DNA of 33,380 nucleotides from Chloroflexota bacterium (GCA_020849725.1 JADLAZ010000297.1:1-33380); one strand, 5' to 3'; shown: positions 8,047-16,231, counted from the stretch's first letter. Numbers and translations are program-made. The notes: a model not told the origin generated them from the letters alone.

Positions 8047-8255
8047 GCCGGCCGAGGGAGACGCGGGCGCGACGCGACGGGACGAGCGCGAGCCAGGTCA
8101 CTCTAGCAACCCCATTCACGGGCGCGCAAGCCGCCCACCGAATACAACGCGCAACGCGCCTCGATCAGCATACGCCGGACAGCCGCCCGCCGATGGCAAC
8201 GCCGGCGCGTGTCGCTGCTGACAGCAACGTCCGCCAGATCGATTCCCTGTAGCGG
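8047..8255. other. Gap without a recognised gene
   Basis: Together with the DUF4058-like remnant this is a 500-base stretch lacking an intact gene between the divergent solute-binding and hydratase genes. No promoter or RNA structure was identified in it. Confidence 0.5.
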
Positions 8256-8395
8256 CTACCCAACCTGGCCACATTCAGGATCGCGTCAACCGGCAGGTCG
8301 TCACGCTGATCGAGGTGCTGTCACCCATCAGCAAGGCGCCCGAAGCCACGCGCACCCGCCAGGAGTTTTTCAGGAAGCGCGCCGATACGATGTAG
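8256..8395 (+). pseudogene. Fragment of a DUF4058-like gene
   Basis: One frame, ending at TAG 8393-8395, reads HIQDRVNRQVVTLIEVLSP, then ISKAPEATRTRQEFFRKRA, then DTM. This resembles the core of DUF4058 proteins, where an I-x-D strand is followed by VTxIEVLSPxNK and a YxxKR segment. Those proteins are normally around 200-270 residues. Here the N-terminal part and everything after the KR segment are missing, and no start codon context exists, so it is a decayed piece. The family assignment is from memory of the motif and could be wrong, but the frame is clearly protein-like. Confidence 0.5.
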
Positions 8396-8526
8396 GTGAG
8401 GCGCCCACCACGGTGGTGGCGCCACCGCGCGGCCGGGTACCACGATGGTCACCGGCTCGGGTAGACTGCGCCAGGCGCGTGGCCGAGCCACATGTCGGGC
8501 GCACGATCGCGGCGGAGGCACTGAGC

Positions 8527-9411
8527 ATGGCGCAGGCAGATTCGAAGGAGATCACGACGTGGGGGCGGCGGATTCACGGGCCGACGCTGCCGGGCCAGGG
8601 CATGCGCTGCCAGCGGCAGACACCGCTCACGCCGGCCGAGATCGACGAAGTCGTCGCCATCATCGCCCGCGGGCGGCTGGAGCGGCACAGCGTCGTCCTG
8701 CCCGAGCGGCTGAAGACCCGCCACTGGGAGACGGTGATGGCGGTGATGGAGCGGCTGAACGAGCGGCTGGGCTGGCCGTCGGGCGGCTGGAAGATCGGCG
8801 CCGCCGCCGTCGAGGTGCAGCAGGCCGAAGGTGTGCCGGGGCCAGCGCCGGGGCAACTGCGCCGCGACGCCATCTTCGACAGTCCGGCGCGGCTGCCACG
8901 CGGCCTGTTCATCAACTACCGCTGCTCGGAGTGCGAGTTCGCCTTTCGCATGGCCACCGACCTGCTGCCACGCGACCAGCCGTACAGCGAGGAGGAGGTC
9001 GCGGCGGCGGTTGAGGCGCTGCTGCCGGCGCTGGAGATCGGCGACACCGTCTTCGACGACTGGTACGGCGCCAGCGGCTACCAGGGATCGTCGATGGACA
9101 ACGGCGGCGCGGCGGCGCTCGTCCACGGCGCGCCGATCGTCGACTGGCGTGGATTGGACCTGCCGAACGCCCGCATCGACCTGTCGCTCAATGGCCAGTA
9201 CATCAAGTCTGGCTACGGCCGGGCGGCGATGGGCCACCCGCTGACGTCGCTGACCTGGCTGGCCAACTGGCTGAGGGAGCGGGGCAAGACGCTGCACGCC
9301 GGCGAGATCGTCAGCACCGGCACCTGCACCGGCCACTTCTTCGCCGCGCCGGGCGACCGGTTGGAGATCGACTACGGCCCGATCGGGCGACTGGTCGTCG
9401 ACTACGAGTGA
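8527..9411 (+). CDS. 2-keto-4-pentenoate hydratase / fumarylacetoacetate hydrolase-like enzyme
   Basis: 294 residues from ATG 8527, with GGCGGAGG eight bases upstream. The N-terminal half carries AEIDEVVAIIARGRLERHSV and a helical hydratase-type segment (WKIGAAAVEVQQAEG, as in KIGLT..Q in MhpD). The C-terminal part has ALEIGDTVFDDWYG, DLPNARIDLSLNGQYIKSG, GHPLTSLTWLANWLRERGK and the hallmark GEIVSTGTCTGHFFAAPGDR. Known relatives hydrate 2-keto-4-pentenoate in meta-cleavage of aromatics or decarboxylate 4-oxalocrotonate. No other aromatic-degradation gene adjoins it, so the actual substrate is open. Confidence 0.8.
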   Translation: MAQADSKEITTWGRRIHGPTLPGQGMRCQRQTPLTPAEIDEVVAIIARGRLERHSVVLPERLKTRHWETVMAVMERLNERLGWPSGGWKIGAAAVEVQQAEGVPGPAPGQLRRDAIFDSPARLPRGLFINYRCSECEFAFRMATDLLPRDQPYSEEEVAAAVEALLPALEIGDTVFDDWYGASGYQGSSMDNGGAAALVHGAPIVDWRGLDLPNARIDLSLNGQYIKSGYGRAAMGHPLTSLTWLANWLRERGKTLHAGEIVSTGTCTGHFFAAPGDRLEIDYGPIGRLVVDYE

Positions 9412-9572
9412 CAACTGCCTGGCGCGGCCCAGTTGTACGCCTGGCTCATTCATGCTGGAATGGCAGAGTCGGCGGCCTGGCGTGTTGTCGAATCCACCGA
9501 AGGCAACGCAGTCGTTCTTGCCTGCCGGCCGTGAGGCGCGCCCCGCACGAGTGGCGTGGCAAAGGGGAGCCA

Positions 9573-10247
9573 ATGGCTGCAGTCATGATCGACCTGATCC
9601 CGCTCATCATCGGCACGGTCCTCGTGCCGCTCCATCTCATCATTGTGCTCCTCCTGCTGCGTGGTCAGGGCGGCTTGATCAGAGCGGTGGCGTTCGTCGG
9701 TGGCCTTACTACCGTGCGGTTCATCCAGGGCCTCGGCTTCAGTTTCCTGATTGGGTCCGCCGCCGCGAGCGATGGCGACAGCCAGCAGGGCGTCGTCGTT
9801 CCGCTCCTGCTGCTGGTCCTGGGCATCCTGCTGTGGGTCTTCGCTATCCGGGCTTACATGGGCGAGCCCGACCCCGACGATGACAAGCCGCAGTGGATGA
9901 CGACGCTGGTTACGGCCGGTCCGCTGCTAATCTTCGGTTTCGGTGTGCTGCTGCTCACCATCGGCGTCAAGTTCTGGGTCTTCACCCTGGCGGCACTGGG
10001 CGTGATCGGCGACTCGCCGCTCAATCTGACCGAGCGTGTCATCGCGTTTCTGCTCTATGTGCTGCTGGCCCAGTCACTGCTGCTCCTGCCGATCGTCGCC
10101 TCTGCCATTGCTCCCGGCCCGACGGGCGCGGCGCTGGAGGCGGCCGGGCAGTGGCTGGACCGCTACAACCGGCCGATCAAAATCACTGTCTCGGTCATCT
10201 TCGGCAGCTACTTCCTCTGGAAAGGCAGCAGCGGCCTGCTATGGTAG
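9573..10247 (+). CDS. GAP/Sap-like six-helix membrane protein
   Basis: 224 residues from ATG 9573 after AAAGGGGAG. About six hydrophobic segments are visible: LIPLIIGTVLVPLHLIIVLL, AVAFVGGLTTVRFIQGLGFS, VVVPLLLLVLGILLWVFAIR, LLIFGFGVLLLTIGVKFWVF, IAFLLYVLLAQSLLLLPIVA, and ITVSVIFGSYFLWKGSSGLL. A DPDDDKPQWM loop lies mid-protein. The layout (first-helix Pro, LGVIGDSPL loop, terminal G-x-Y-FLWKGxxG) resembles GAP-family proteins related to the mycobacterial sulfolipid-addressing protein and, more distantly, LysE exporters. A transport role is inferred. About 90 bases separate it from the next gene on the same strand. Confidence 0.7.
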   Translation: MAAVMIDLIPLIIGTVLVPLHLIIVLLLLRGQGGLIRAVAFVGGLTTVRFIQGLGFSFLIGSAAASDGDSQQGVVVPLLLLVLGILLWVFAIRAYMGEPDPDDDKPQWMTTLVTAGPLLIFGFGVLLLTIGVKFWVFTLAALGVIGDSPLNLTERVIAFLLYVLLAQSLLLLPIVASAIAPGPTGAALEAAGQWLDRYNRPIKITVSVIFGSYFLWKGSSGLLW

Positions 10248-10340
10248 ACGTGGCTCCGGACCGGCCCGATGGCGGCCCACGTGCGCGTCGGCCATACTTG
10301 GGCGGGCGGGGTGGATAGCATGCCCCATGGAGAGGCGGCT

Positions 10341-11609
10341 ATGGCCGAGACCGATCGCATCTTGCTGCTGATGTCGCCCGCGACGTACCGGGCCGGCGCG
10401 TTCCTGGAGGCTGCTGCCGGGTTGGGCCTGGAGGTGCTGCGCGGCATCGACCTGCCGGCTGAGCTGGCCGCTGAGTGGGCGCTGCCGCCAGGCACGCTGG
10501 CGCTCGACTTCCGCCACCCGGACACGGCAATTGCCGCGATCATCGCCGCCGATGCCGAGCGACCGCTGCGCGCCGTGCTGTCGGTCGACGACACGGCGAC
10601 GCTGCTGGCGGCGCAGGCCAGCGCCGCGCTCGGCCGGCCGCACAACGACCCGGCCTCAGCGCTGGCGGCACGCGACAAGCACGTCATGCGCACCCGGCTG
10701 GCGGCCGGCGGCGTGCCGGTGCCGCATTTCCGTCGCTTTGACCTGGCAATGGATGGCGCCGCCATCGCCGATCGGGTCCGCTTCCCGTGTGTCGTCAAGC
10801 CGCTGCTGCTCTCCGGCAGTCGCGGCGTCATTCGCGCCGACGACCCGGCGGAGTTGGACGCCGCCGTCGCGCGGCTGCGGCGGCTGCTGGTCAACGACGG
10901 CTATCCGCTGGCCGGCAGCCACTACCTGGTCGAGGAGTTCATCCCTGGGGTCGAGGTGGCGCTGGAGGGGCTGCTGACTGGCGGCGACCTGCGCGTGCTG
11001 GCGCTGTTCGACAAGCCCGACCCGCTCGACGGTCCCTTCTTCGAGGAGACGATCTACGTCACGCCGTCACGCCTGCCGGCTGCCGACCAGGCCGCCATTG
11101 CCGCCGCCACCGCTCGGGCCGCCGCCGCGCTCGGGCTGCGCGAGGGGCCGGTCCACGCCGAGTTGCGGCTGAACGCTGCCGGCCCCTGGCTCGTCGAGAT
11201 CGCCGGCCGCTCGATCGGCGGGCTGTGCTCGACCGTGCTCAGCTTCGGCGCCGGCATGTGCCTGGAGGAGATCATCCTGCGCCACGCCGTCGGCCGGCCG
11301 ATCGCGTCGTTCGAGCGCACCGGCGGCGCGGCCGGCGTGATGATGATCCCCATCCCCGGCGCCGGCCTGCTGCGCTGCGTTGATGGCATCGATGAGGCAC
11401 GGGCGGTGGCGCACGTCACCGGCGTCGAGATCACCGCGCCGCTGCACCAGACGCTGCTGCCGTTGCCGGAGGGCGCCGCCTACCTCGGCTTCATCTTCGC
11501 CCGCGCCGACGACCCGGCGACCGCCGAGGCCGCGCTGCGCGCCGCCCACGCCTGCCTGCGCATCGACATTCGGCCGGAGTTGCCGGTGCTGACCCGCCCG
11601 CGGGCCTGA
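10341..11609 (+). CDS. ATP-grasp ligase (carboxylate-amine ligase type), substrate unknown
   Basis: 422 residues from ATG 10341 after GGAGAGGCG. The N-terminal Rossmann-like part (ILLLMSPATYRAGAFLEAAA) is followed by DDTATLLAAQASAALGRPHN and the start of the grasp fold (DKHVMRTRLAAGGVPVPHFR). ATP-binding elements are FPCVVKPLLLSGSRGVIRAD and YLVEEFIPGVEVALEGLL. The metal-binding acidic and Asn pair lies in GPVHAELRLNAAGPWLVEIA-GRSIGG, and a C-terminal region contains LPEGAAYLGFIFA. The layout is that of stand-alone ATP-grasp enzymes that join a carboxylate to an amine through an acyl phosphate, such as CARNS1- or BacD-like ligases. The aat gene follows after six bases, suggesting one transcript. 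Confidence 0.82.
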   Translation: MAETDRILLLMSPATYRAGAFLEAAAGLGLEVLRGIDLPAELAAEWALPPGTLALDFRHPDTAIAAIIAADAERPLRAVLSVDDTATLLAAQASAALGRPHNDPASALAARDKHVMRTRLAAGGVPVPHFRRFDLAMDGAAIADRVRFPCVVKPLLLSGSRGVIRADDPAELDAAVARLRRLLVNDGYPLAGSHYLVEEFIPGVEVALEGLLTGGDLRVLALFDKPDPLDGPFFEETIYVTPSRLPAADQAAIAAATARAAAALGLREGPVHAELRLNAAGPWLVEIAGRSIGGLCSTVLSFGAGMCLEEIILRHAVGRPIASFERTGGAAGVMMIPIPGAGLLRCVDGIDEARAVAHVTGVEITAPLHQTLLPLPEGAAYLGFIFARADDPATAEAALRAAHACLRIDIRPELPVLTRPRA

Positions 11610-11615
11610 GGCGGC

Positions 11616-12254
11616 ATGGATCGCTGGTGGCGACCCCGCCCGGCCGCGACCCGCCAGGGCACGCGCCTGCCGGTCCACGACTCGCAGATCACGCCCGACC
11701 TGCTGGTGAGGGCCTACGCCGCCGGCATCTTCCCGATGGCCGACGAGCGCGGCCGGGTGCGCTGGTACGCACCTGACCCGCGCGCCATCCTGGAGCACGA
11801 CCACCTGCGCCGCTCGCGCTCGCTGCGGGCGCGCCTGCGCCGCCAGGAGTTCGAGATCCGGTTCGATACCGCCTTCGCGGCGGTCATGCGCGGCTGCGCC
11901 GACCGGCCGGCGACCTGGATCAGCGACGCCTTCGTCGAGGTCTACACAGTGCTGCACCAGGCCGGCATCGCGCACAGCGTCGAGGCCTGGCAGAGCGACC
12001 AGCTGGTCGGCGGGCTGTACGGCGTGGCGATCGGCGGCGTCTTCTGCGGCGAGAGCATGTTCTCGCGCGCCACCGACGCCTCCAAGGTCTGCCTGGTGGC
12101 GCTGGTCGACCGGCTGGCGGCGCGCGGCTTCGTGCTGCACGACGTCCAGTTCTTGACGCCGCACCTGGTCAGTTTGGGCGCTACGACCATCCCCCGCGCT
12201 GAGTACGAGCGCCGCCTGGCCGCCGCGATCCGGCTGCCGGCCACTTTCGCCTGA
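11616..12254 (+). CDS. aat: Leucyl/phenylalanyl-tRNA-protein transferase
   Basis: 212 residues. Hallmarks include LLVRAYAAGIFPMADERGRV, WYAPDPRAILEHDHLRRSRS, FEIRFDTAFAAVMRGCADRP, TWISDAFVEVY, HSVEAWQSDQLVGGLYGVAI, GGVFCGESMFSRATDASKVC and FVLHDVQFLTPHLVSLGA. The enzyme adds Leu or Phe from tRNA to proteins with N-terminal Lys/Arg, marking them for ClpS/ClpAP. Length is slightly short of E. coli Aat but covers the full GNAT-like catalytic domain. Position 15 is FPM rather than the usual FPW. Starts six bases after the ATP-grasp gene. Confidence 0.9.
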   Translation: MDRWWRPRPAATRQGTRLPVHDSQITPDLLVRAYAAGIFPMADERGRVRWYAPDPRAILEHDHLRRSRSLRARLRRQEFEIRFDTAFAAVMRGCADRPATWISDAFVEVYTVLHQAGIAHSVEAWQSDQLVGGLYGVAIGGVFCGESMFSRATDASKVCLVALVDRLAARGFVLHDVQFLTPHLVSLGATTIPRAEYERRLAAAIRLPATFA

Positions 12255-12263
12255 CGCGCCGGG

Positions 12264-12650
12264 TCAGTCTTCGGCCAGGCCCAGAACCGCGCGCAGGACG
12301 GACCGGGCGGCGGCCATGGTCGCGACGGCCTCGCTCGCCTCACGCGGGCTGGCATTGACGCCTGGGTAGCGCGCCGCCACGGCATAGACCGAGAGCGATG
12401 CCAGGGCCGGTCCCAGCGGCGCCAGGTCCGGCCACAACTCCGGTGTTGCCTGATGCAGGTAGGCCAGATCATGGGTCCGCTCGACCGTCAGACCCGCCTC
12501 GACACAAACGGCCTTGAGGTACTTCTCGACGCACTGCTGCGCGTGGAAGCAGACCGCGTCGTAGACCGGCTGGTCGCTGGCATGTTCGCGGAGGGCAACC
12601 CGATCGTCACCCTCGGCTTTCTCAACCCACGCCGCTGTCTGGCGCTTCAT
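12264..12650 (-). CDS. HEPN domain protein, partner of the upstream nucleotidyltransferase
   Basis: 128 residues from the minus-strand ATG at 12650. WVEKAEGDDRVALREHA, then YDAVCFHAQQCVEKYLKAVC, is the usual HEPN opening (helix with a Gln/Cys-containing CFHAQQCVEKYLKA signature). ERTHDLAYLHQATPEL and the YAVAARYPGV segment follow. Genes of this type pair with MNT-type nucleotidyltransferases as toxin-antitoxin or nucleotide-signalling modules. The canonical HepT ribonuclease motif (R-x4-6-H, with a Tyr two residues on) is not visible, so ribonuclease activity is doubtful. Its start overlaps the end of the MNT gene by 29 bases. Confidence 0.82.
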   Translation of the reverse strand: MKRQTAAWVEKAEGDDRVALREHASDQPVYDAVCFHAQQCVEKYLKAVCVEAGLTVERTHDLAYLHQATPELWPDLAPLGPALASLSVYAVAARYPGVNASPREASEAVATMAAARSVLRAVLGLAED

Positions 12651-13008
12651 ACAGGCACAGCCCGGTCGTCAGCGCCGCGCGCAGGAGGTCATCGTCGCCC
12701 GCCAGCGCCGCCCGCGCCGCGTCCGGGGAACAGACGATGATGTCGAGCGGAAACGGATGGGCGACGGCGCGCGCAATGGCGGCTGCTTGCTGGAGCGGTG
12801 ACAGCGGACTGGCCATCACGACCAGCAGATCGACGTCGCTATCGGGTGTGGCGTGGCCGGTGGCGTATGAGCCGAAGAGGACGATCTGCCGTGGCTGGAA
12901 CCGCTGTCCGATCTCCCGCGCCAGCGCCTGGATCGCCGGAAGGGTTGCCAGCGGTGCTTGCCGTGGTCGCCGGATCGCTCCCGTCTGCCTGACAACCATC
13001 GCTACCAT
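12622..13008 (-). CDS. MNT-type minimal nucleotidyltransferase
   Basis: 128 residues from ATG 13008. The hallmark is IVLFGSYATGHATPDSDVDL, giving the GS-x10-DxD active-site signature (Gly46, Ser47, Asp58, Asp60), followed by a short helical C-terminus (PFPLDIIVCSPDAARAALAG, DDDLLRAALTTGLCLYEA). These domains transfer AMP or another nucleotide; in known MntA/HepT pairs the MNT protein inactivates HepT by adding AMP to a tyrosine. The gene overlaps the HEPN gene and probably precedes it in one transcript. Several nearby Met or Val codons allow a slightly different start. Confidence 0.85.
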   Translation of the reverse strand: MVAMVVRQTGAIRRPRQAPLATLPAIQALAREIGQRFQPRQIVLFGSYATGHATPDSDVDLLVVMASPLSPLQQAAAIARAVAHPFPLDIIVCSPDAARAALAGDDDLLRAALTTGLCLYEAPDSGVG

Positions 13009-13041
13009 CCCCAGCCGGATCGTCCCTCGTCGCGTGGGGCA

Positions 13042-14067
13042 TCAACGCTCAGATCGTACCACGGCCCGCCGGTCGCCTCCATGGCAGCCGTGCTGGCCGA
13101 CCGTGATCACGATCTTGCCGCGAACCTGACCCGTGGCGTAGTAGCGCAAGGCGTCCGGCACCTCGTGCAGTGGGAAGCACCGATCGATGATTGGCCGCAC
13201 CGTGCCGGACACGACCAGGTCCGCCAGGACGGCCAGATCGGCCGCGCTCGGCCGGTGCACGAGCAGGCCAACCCGCTTCTTGCTCCTGAACACCGCGAAC
13301 AGTGCCCCTAGCAGCGCCAACTGAATGAGCGTGCCCGTCGCGCCACCGATGATGACGTAGGCGCCGCGCGGCGTGAGCGCGCGCCGGCAGGCGGCGAATG
13401 ACCGCCGCGCGGCCACGTCGAGAATCAGATCGTACTGACGTGAGGCCCGGGCGAAATCCGTGCGTGCATAGTCAATGACCTGGTCCGCACCGACGGAGCG
13501 AACCAGGTCGAGTTTGCCGGCGACGTCCACCCCGGTCACGTCGGCTCCGAATGATTTCGCGAGCTGCACCGCCAGTGTGCCCACGCCGCCACCGGCGCCA
13601 TTCATCAGCACTCTCTGCCCGGGCCGGAGCGGGCCGCCCTGGCGAAGACCCTGTAGTGCCAGCACCCCCGCCTGCGGGAGCGCTGCCGCCTGCTCGAAGG
13701 TCAGCGCAGGTGGCTTCACCGCCAGCGACTGCTCGCGCGCGCAGACGTACTCGGCGAAGCCGCCCCAGCGGTCGTGCGACAGGTCGCCGAATACCTCGTC
13801 GCCCGGCCGGAACCGGCTGACCTTCGCGCCGACCGCCTCAACCCGTCCGGCGATGTCGGCTCCCAGGATCGGGAACTTCGGCCGCCAGGGCGCTTCCGCC
13901 AGGCGCACCAGCAGCGGCCGGCCCCGCAGTTGGTCCCAGTCCCAGGAGTTCACCGCCGACGCCTGGACCGCGACCAGCACCTCGTCGTCGCCGGGCACGG
14001 ACGTGGGCACATCCTGAACCGCGAAGACATCGGGCATGCCATAGCGACGGTAGACGACGGCCTTCAT
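13042..14067 (-). CDS. MDR-family NAD(P)-dependent oxidoreductase (quinone-oxidoreductase-like, zinc-less)
   Basis: About 341 residues from ATG 14067 (MKAVVYRRYGMPDVFAVQDV). The GroES-like N-domain has VPGDDEVLVAVQASAVNSWD and FPILGADIAGRVEAVG. The NADPH-binding domain has the glycine motif GAGGGVGTLAVQLAK and the downstream VTGVDVAGKLDLVRSVGADQ. LHEVPDALRYYATGQVRGKI is the typical family C-terminus. The structural zinc cysteine cluster and catalytic zinc ligands of classical alcohol dehydrogenases are absent, so it should be a zeta-crystallin/QOR-type reductase. An ATG-containing extension further upstream would lengthen it but reads as random Pro/Arg-rich sequence. Single gene on the minus strand. 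Confidence 0.85.
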   Translation of the reverse strand: MKAVVYRRYGMPDVFAVQDVPTSVPGDDEVLVAVQASAVNSWDWDQLRGRPLLVRLAEAPWRPKFPILGADIAGRVEAVGAKVSRFRPGDEVFGDLSHDRWGGFAEYVCAREQSLAVKPPALTFEQAAALPQAGVLALQGLRQGGPLRPGQRVLMNGAGGGVGTLAVQLAKSFGADVTGVDVAGKLDLVRSVGADQVIDYARTDFARASRQYDLILDVAARRSFAACRRALTPRGAYVIIGGATGTLIQLALLGALFAVFRSKKRVGLLVHRPSAADLAVLADLVVSGTVRPIIDRCFPLHEVPDALRYYATGQVRGKIVITVGQHGCHGGDRRAVVRSER

Positions 14068-14346
14068 GAACGCATCCCGCTCCGAGGGTGGTCCACACGG
14101 CGTTCTGGAGCACGTCGTGGCGGCGCCTGGTCCCGGCGTGGCCCTCGACTCGATGGTACCGCGATGACGCTGCCCCCGCATACCGCGCGACGACGGCTGA
14201 TAGTCCGGTCGAGCGATGCGCGGCGCCCGGCTGCCGTCCCCTGGCTCAGTCTACTCCCGATTGCCGCCGCCGCGGCGTAGACAGGCCGGCGGCGCGGGCG
14301 TAGAGTTGACCCGTCACCCGGTACGGAACGAGCAGGAGGAGGGGAC

Positions 14347-15210
14347 ATGGAGATCGAGCACATCGCCGACTATGCCTGCACCGTGGGCGAGGGCGTCATC
14401 TGGCACCCGCTGGAGCAGAGGGTCTACTGGGTCGATATCCCGCCCGGCCGTCTCTTCCGCTACGACCCGGCCAGCGGCCAGCACGAGCAGGTGCTGGAGG
14501 GCGAGGCGCTCGGTGGCGTGACGATCCAGGCCGACGGGTCGCTGCTGCTGTTCAAGGCGCGCGGCCGGATCGAGCTCTGGCGCGACGGCCAGACGGAGAT
14601 CGTCATCGACGAGATCGCTGCCGACCGCGACTCGCGCTTCAATGACGTCATCGCCGACCCGGCCGGCGGCGTCTTCTGCGGCACGATGGCCTCGCCCACG
14701 CATCCTGGCCGCCTGTATCGTCTCGCCCGCGACGGCTCGCTGACGACAGTGTTGGATGACATCCAGGTGCCAAACGGGCTGGGCTTTACGCCCGACCGGC
14801 GCGGGGTCTACTTCACCGACACGATGCGCCGCACGATCACGCGCTACGACTACGATGAGGCCACCGGCGCGATGGCCAACGGCCGGGTGGTCGTGCGCGT
14901 GCCCGAGGACGCCGCCGAAGGGCTGCCCGATGGCATGACGGTTGACGCCGGCGGCGGCATCTGGTCGGCGCGCTGGGACGGGGGCTGCGCGGTGCGCTAC
15001 ACCCCCGACGGCGCCGAGGTCGGCCGCGTCGCCGTGCCGGCGCGCAAGATCGCCAGCCTCGCCTTCGGCGGCGACGACTACCGCGACCTGTACGTCATCA
15101 CCGCCGGCGGCGACAAGAAGGAGACGGACGGTCCCGGTGCGGGCGCGCTCTACCGGCTGCGGCCCGGCGTCGCTGGCAAGCCGGAGTTCTTCTCCCGCGT
15201 CGGGCTGTAG
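14347..15210 (+). CDS. SMP-30/gluconolactonase/LRE family sugar lactonase
   Basis: 287 residues from ATG 14347, with AGGAGGAGGGG just before. A six-bladed propeller lactonase signature is visible: ACTVGEGVIWHPLEQRVYWV (metal-binding Glu), DSRFNDVIADPAGGVFCGTM (Asn), QVPNGLGFTPDRRGVYFTDT (Asn), EGLPDGMTVDAGGGIWSARW (Asp), and KIASLAFGGDDYRDLYV-ITAG. These enzymes hydrolyse aldonolactones using a bound divalent metal. Complete, usual length, cytoplasmic (no signal peptide). Followed by a strong hairpin. Confidence 0.9.
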   Translation: MEIEHIADYACTVGEGVIWHPLEQRVYWVDIPPGRLFRYDPASGQHEQVLEGEALGGVTIQADGSLLLFKARGRIELWRDGQTEIVIDEIAADRDSRFNDVIADPAGGVFCGTMASPTHPGRLYRLARDGSLTTVLDDIQVPNGLGFTPDRRGVYFTDTMRRTITRYDYDEATGAMANGRVVVRVPEDAAEGLPDGMTVDAGGGIWSARWDGGCAVRYTPDGAEVGRVAVPARKIASLAFGGDDYRDLYVITAGGDKKETDGPGAGALYRLRPGVAGKPEFFSRVGL

Positions 15211-15225
15211 CGATACTCGCAGCGC

Positions 15226-15247
15226 GCGACCGCATGCTTGCGGTCGC
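15226..15247 (+). terminator. Hairpin after the SMP-30 gene
   Basis: GCGACCGCA-TGCT-TGCGGTCGC is a perfect 9-bp stem with a four-base loop, 15 bases after the stop codon of the lactonase gene. There is no T-tract, as is common in GC-rich genomes, so it is a plausible but unproven terminator. Confidence 0.55.
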
Positions 15248-15262
15248 CGTGGCGGCAGACCG

Positions 15263-15350
15263 CTCCTCTGGAGGCGTGGCTTCAGCTGGTAGGTCGCGCG
15301 GGGTCGGCTGAAGGCCCGTCTCCAGAGGAGGAGTTGGTCCTAACGGGCCT
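15263..15350. repeat. Nested inverted repeats between convergent genes
   Basis: CTCCTCTGGAG (15263-15273) pairs with CTCCAGAGGAG (15320-15330). Inside it CTTCAGC (15280-15286) pairs with GCTGAAG (15307-15313). AGGCCCGT (15312-15319) can alternatively pair with ACGGGCCT (15343-15350), which borders the CHRD gene stop. The arms overlap, so two alternative folds are possible. Probably a bidirectional terminator region. Confidence 0.5.
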
Positions 15351-15900
15351 GGCGGCGCAGAGCGAGGCCGATCAGCACGACCAGGCCCGCCAGGCCGAGC
15401 CACGGGCTGGGTGCGCCGCCGTCGCCGGTGCGCGGCAGGCCAGCCGGCGGGGACGCACTCGTCGGGACGCCGGTGGGGAGGTCACCGCAGGCGACGTAGA
15501 TCGACGCCTCTTGCGGCGACTTGTGGACGTTGATGGCGTGCTGGGAGGCCATGATCTGCTGCAGTGAGGCGTTGACGAGCGTCTCCGAGGTGCCGTTCTG
15601 GACGTTCGACAGCGGGTAGGCCGGGCGCGGGTTCAGGTTGGCGCACGTGCCGGTGTGGATGTGGGCCGGGTGGCTGACACCGGCCGGCCCGCCCTTGATG
15701 GTCAGCAGCACCCGCGTCTGTGTGCCCTGGGGTGTCAGCACGGCCGTGCCGGTGATGCCGGAGTTGCTCTGTGGGTTTAGCGTGATCGTCACCGGCGCCT
15801 GGGCCGCCACTGGCAGCGCCGTCACCAACCCGGCCGTGACGCCGAGCGTCAGGCTCAGCATCAGCCCACTCACGATCGCGATCCACCGCTGCCCGCGCAT
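15340..15900 (-). CDS. Secreted CHRD-domain protein with LPRTG sorting signal
   Basis: About 186 residues from ATG 15900. N-terminal signal peptide: MRGQRWIAIVSGLMLSLTLG, then VTAGLVTALPVAAQA. The mature part is a CHRD domain: VTITLNPQSNSGITGTAVLT, then VLLTIKGGPAGVSHPAHIHT, GTCANLNPRPAYPLSNVQNG, INVHKSPQEASIYVACGDLP. The conserved histidines in HPAHIHTGTC and INVHKS resemble the Cu/Zn-SOD-like strand pattern. The C-terminus reads LPRTGDGG, a hydrophobic helix (WLGLAGLVVLIGLAL) and RRQAR, the classic LPxTG sortase sorting arrangement. CHRD domains are extracellular and found in chordin and many bacterial surface proteins; function unknown. Expected to be anchored to the cell surface. The promoter should lie in the gap shared with the virion cassette. 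Confidence 0.85.
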   Translation of the reverse strand: MRGQRWIAIVSGLMLSLTLGVTAGLVTALPVAAQAPVTITLNPQSNSGITGTAVLTPQGTQTRVLLTIKGGPAGVSHPAHIHTGTCANLNPRPAYPLSNVQNGTSETLVNASLQQIMASQHAINVHKSPQEASIYVACGDLPTGVPTSASPPAGLPRTGDGGAPSPWLGLAGLVVLIGLALRRQAR

Positions 15901-16164
15901 GGTCCCTCCTTGTGTGACGCCCCATCCGGCCGGGGCCAGCGCCCGGCCAGGCCGCCCCACCCGCGCGCAAGAGCGACAGGCAGTAGAAAGCGACCGGGAC
16001 GGCGACCCGTGCCCGTTCGCGCAAGCAGGCTCAGCGCCGATGACTATCGCCAATCCATGGCCGACCGTCAATGGCCTGGTGGCAGCGGCCGACGGCTGAT
16101 CGACAGGCCGTGCCGGTGTCCGTACGCGCAGCGGCCCGGTCTCATGCGAAATGATGCGTTCCAG

Positions 16165-16179
16165 GGCCGAAATTCGGCC
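16165..16179. promoter_or_regulatory. Palindrome, candidate operator (15 bp)
   Basis: GGCCGAA-A-TTCGGCC is a perfect 7-1-7 inverted repeat located about 125 bases before the first cassette gene, in the divergent gap with the CHRD gene. Form and position suit a dimeric regulator's site; the binding protein is unknown. Confidence 0.4.
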
Positions 16180-16231
16180 ATTGATCGTGCGCGTGGGTGG
16201 GCAAGAAAGCAACAAAGCATGTCGATGTCGC

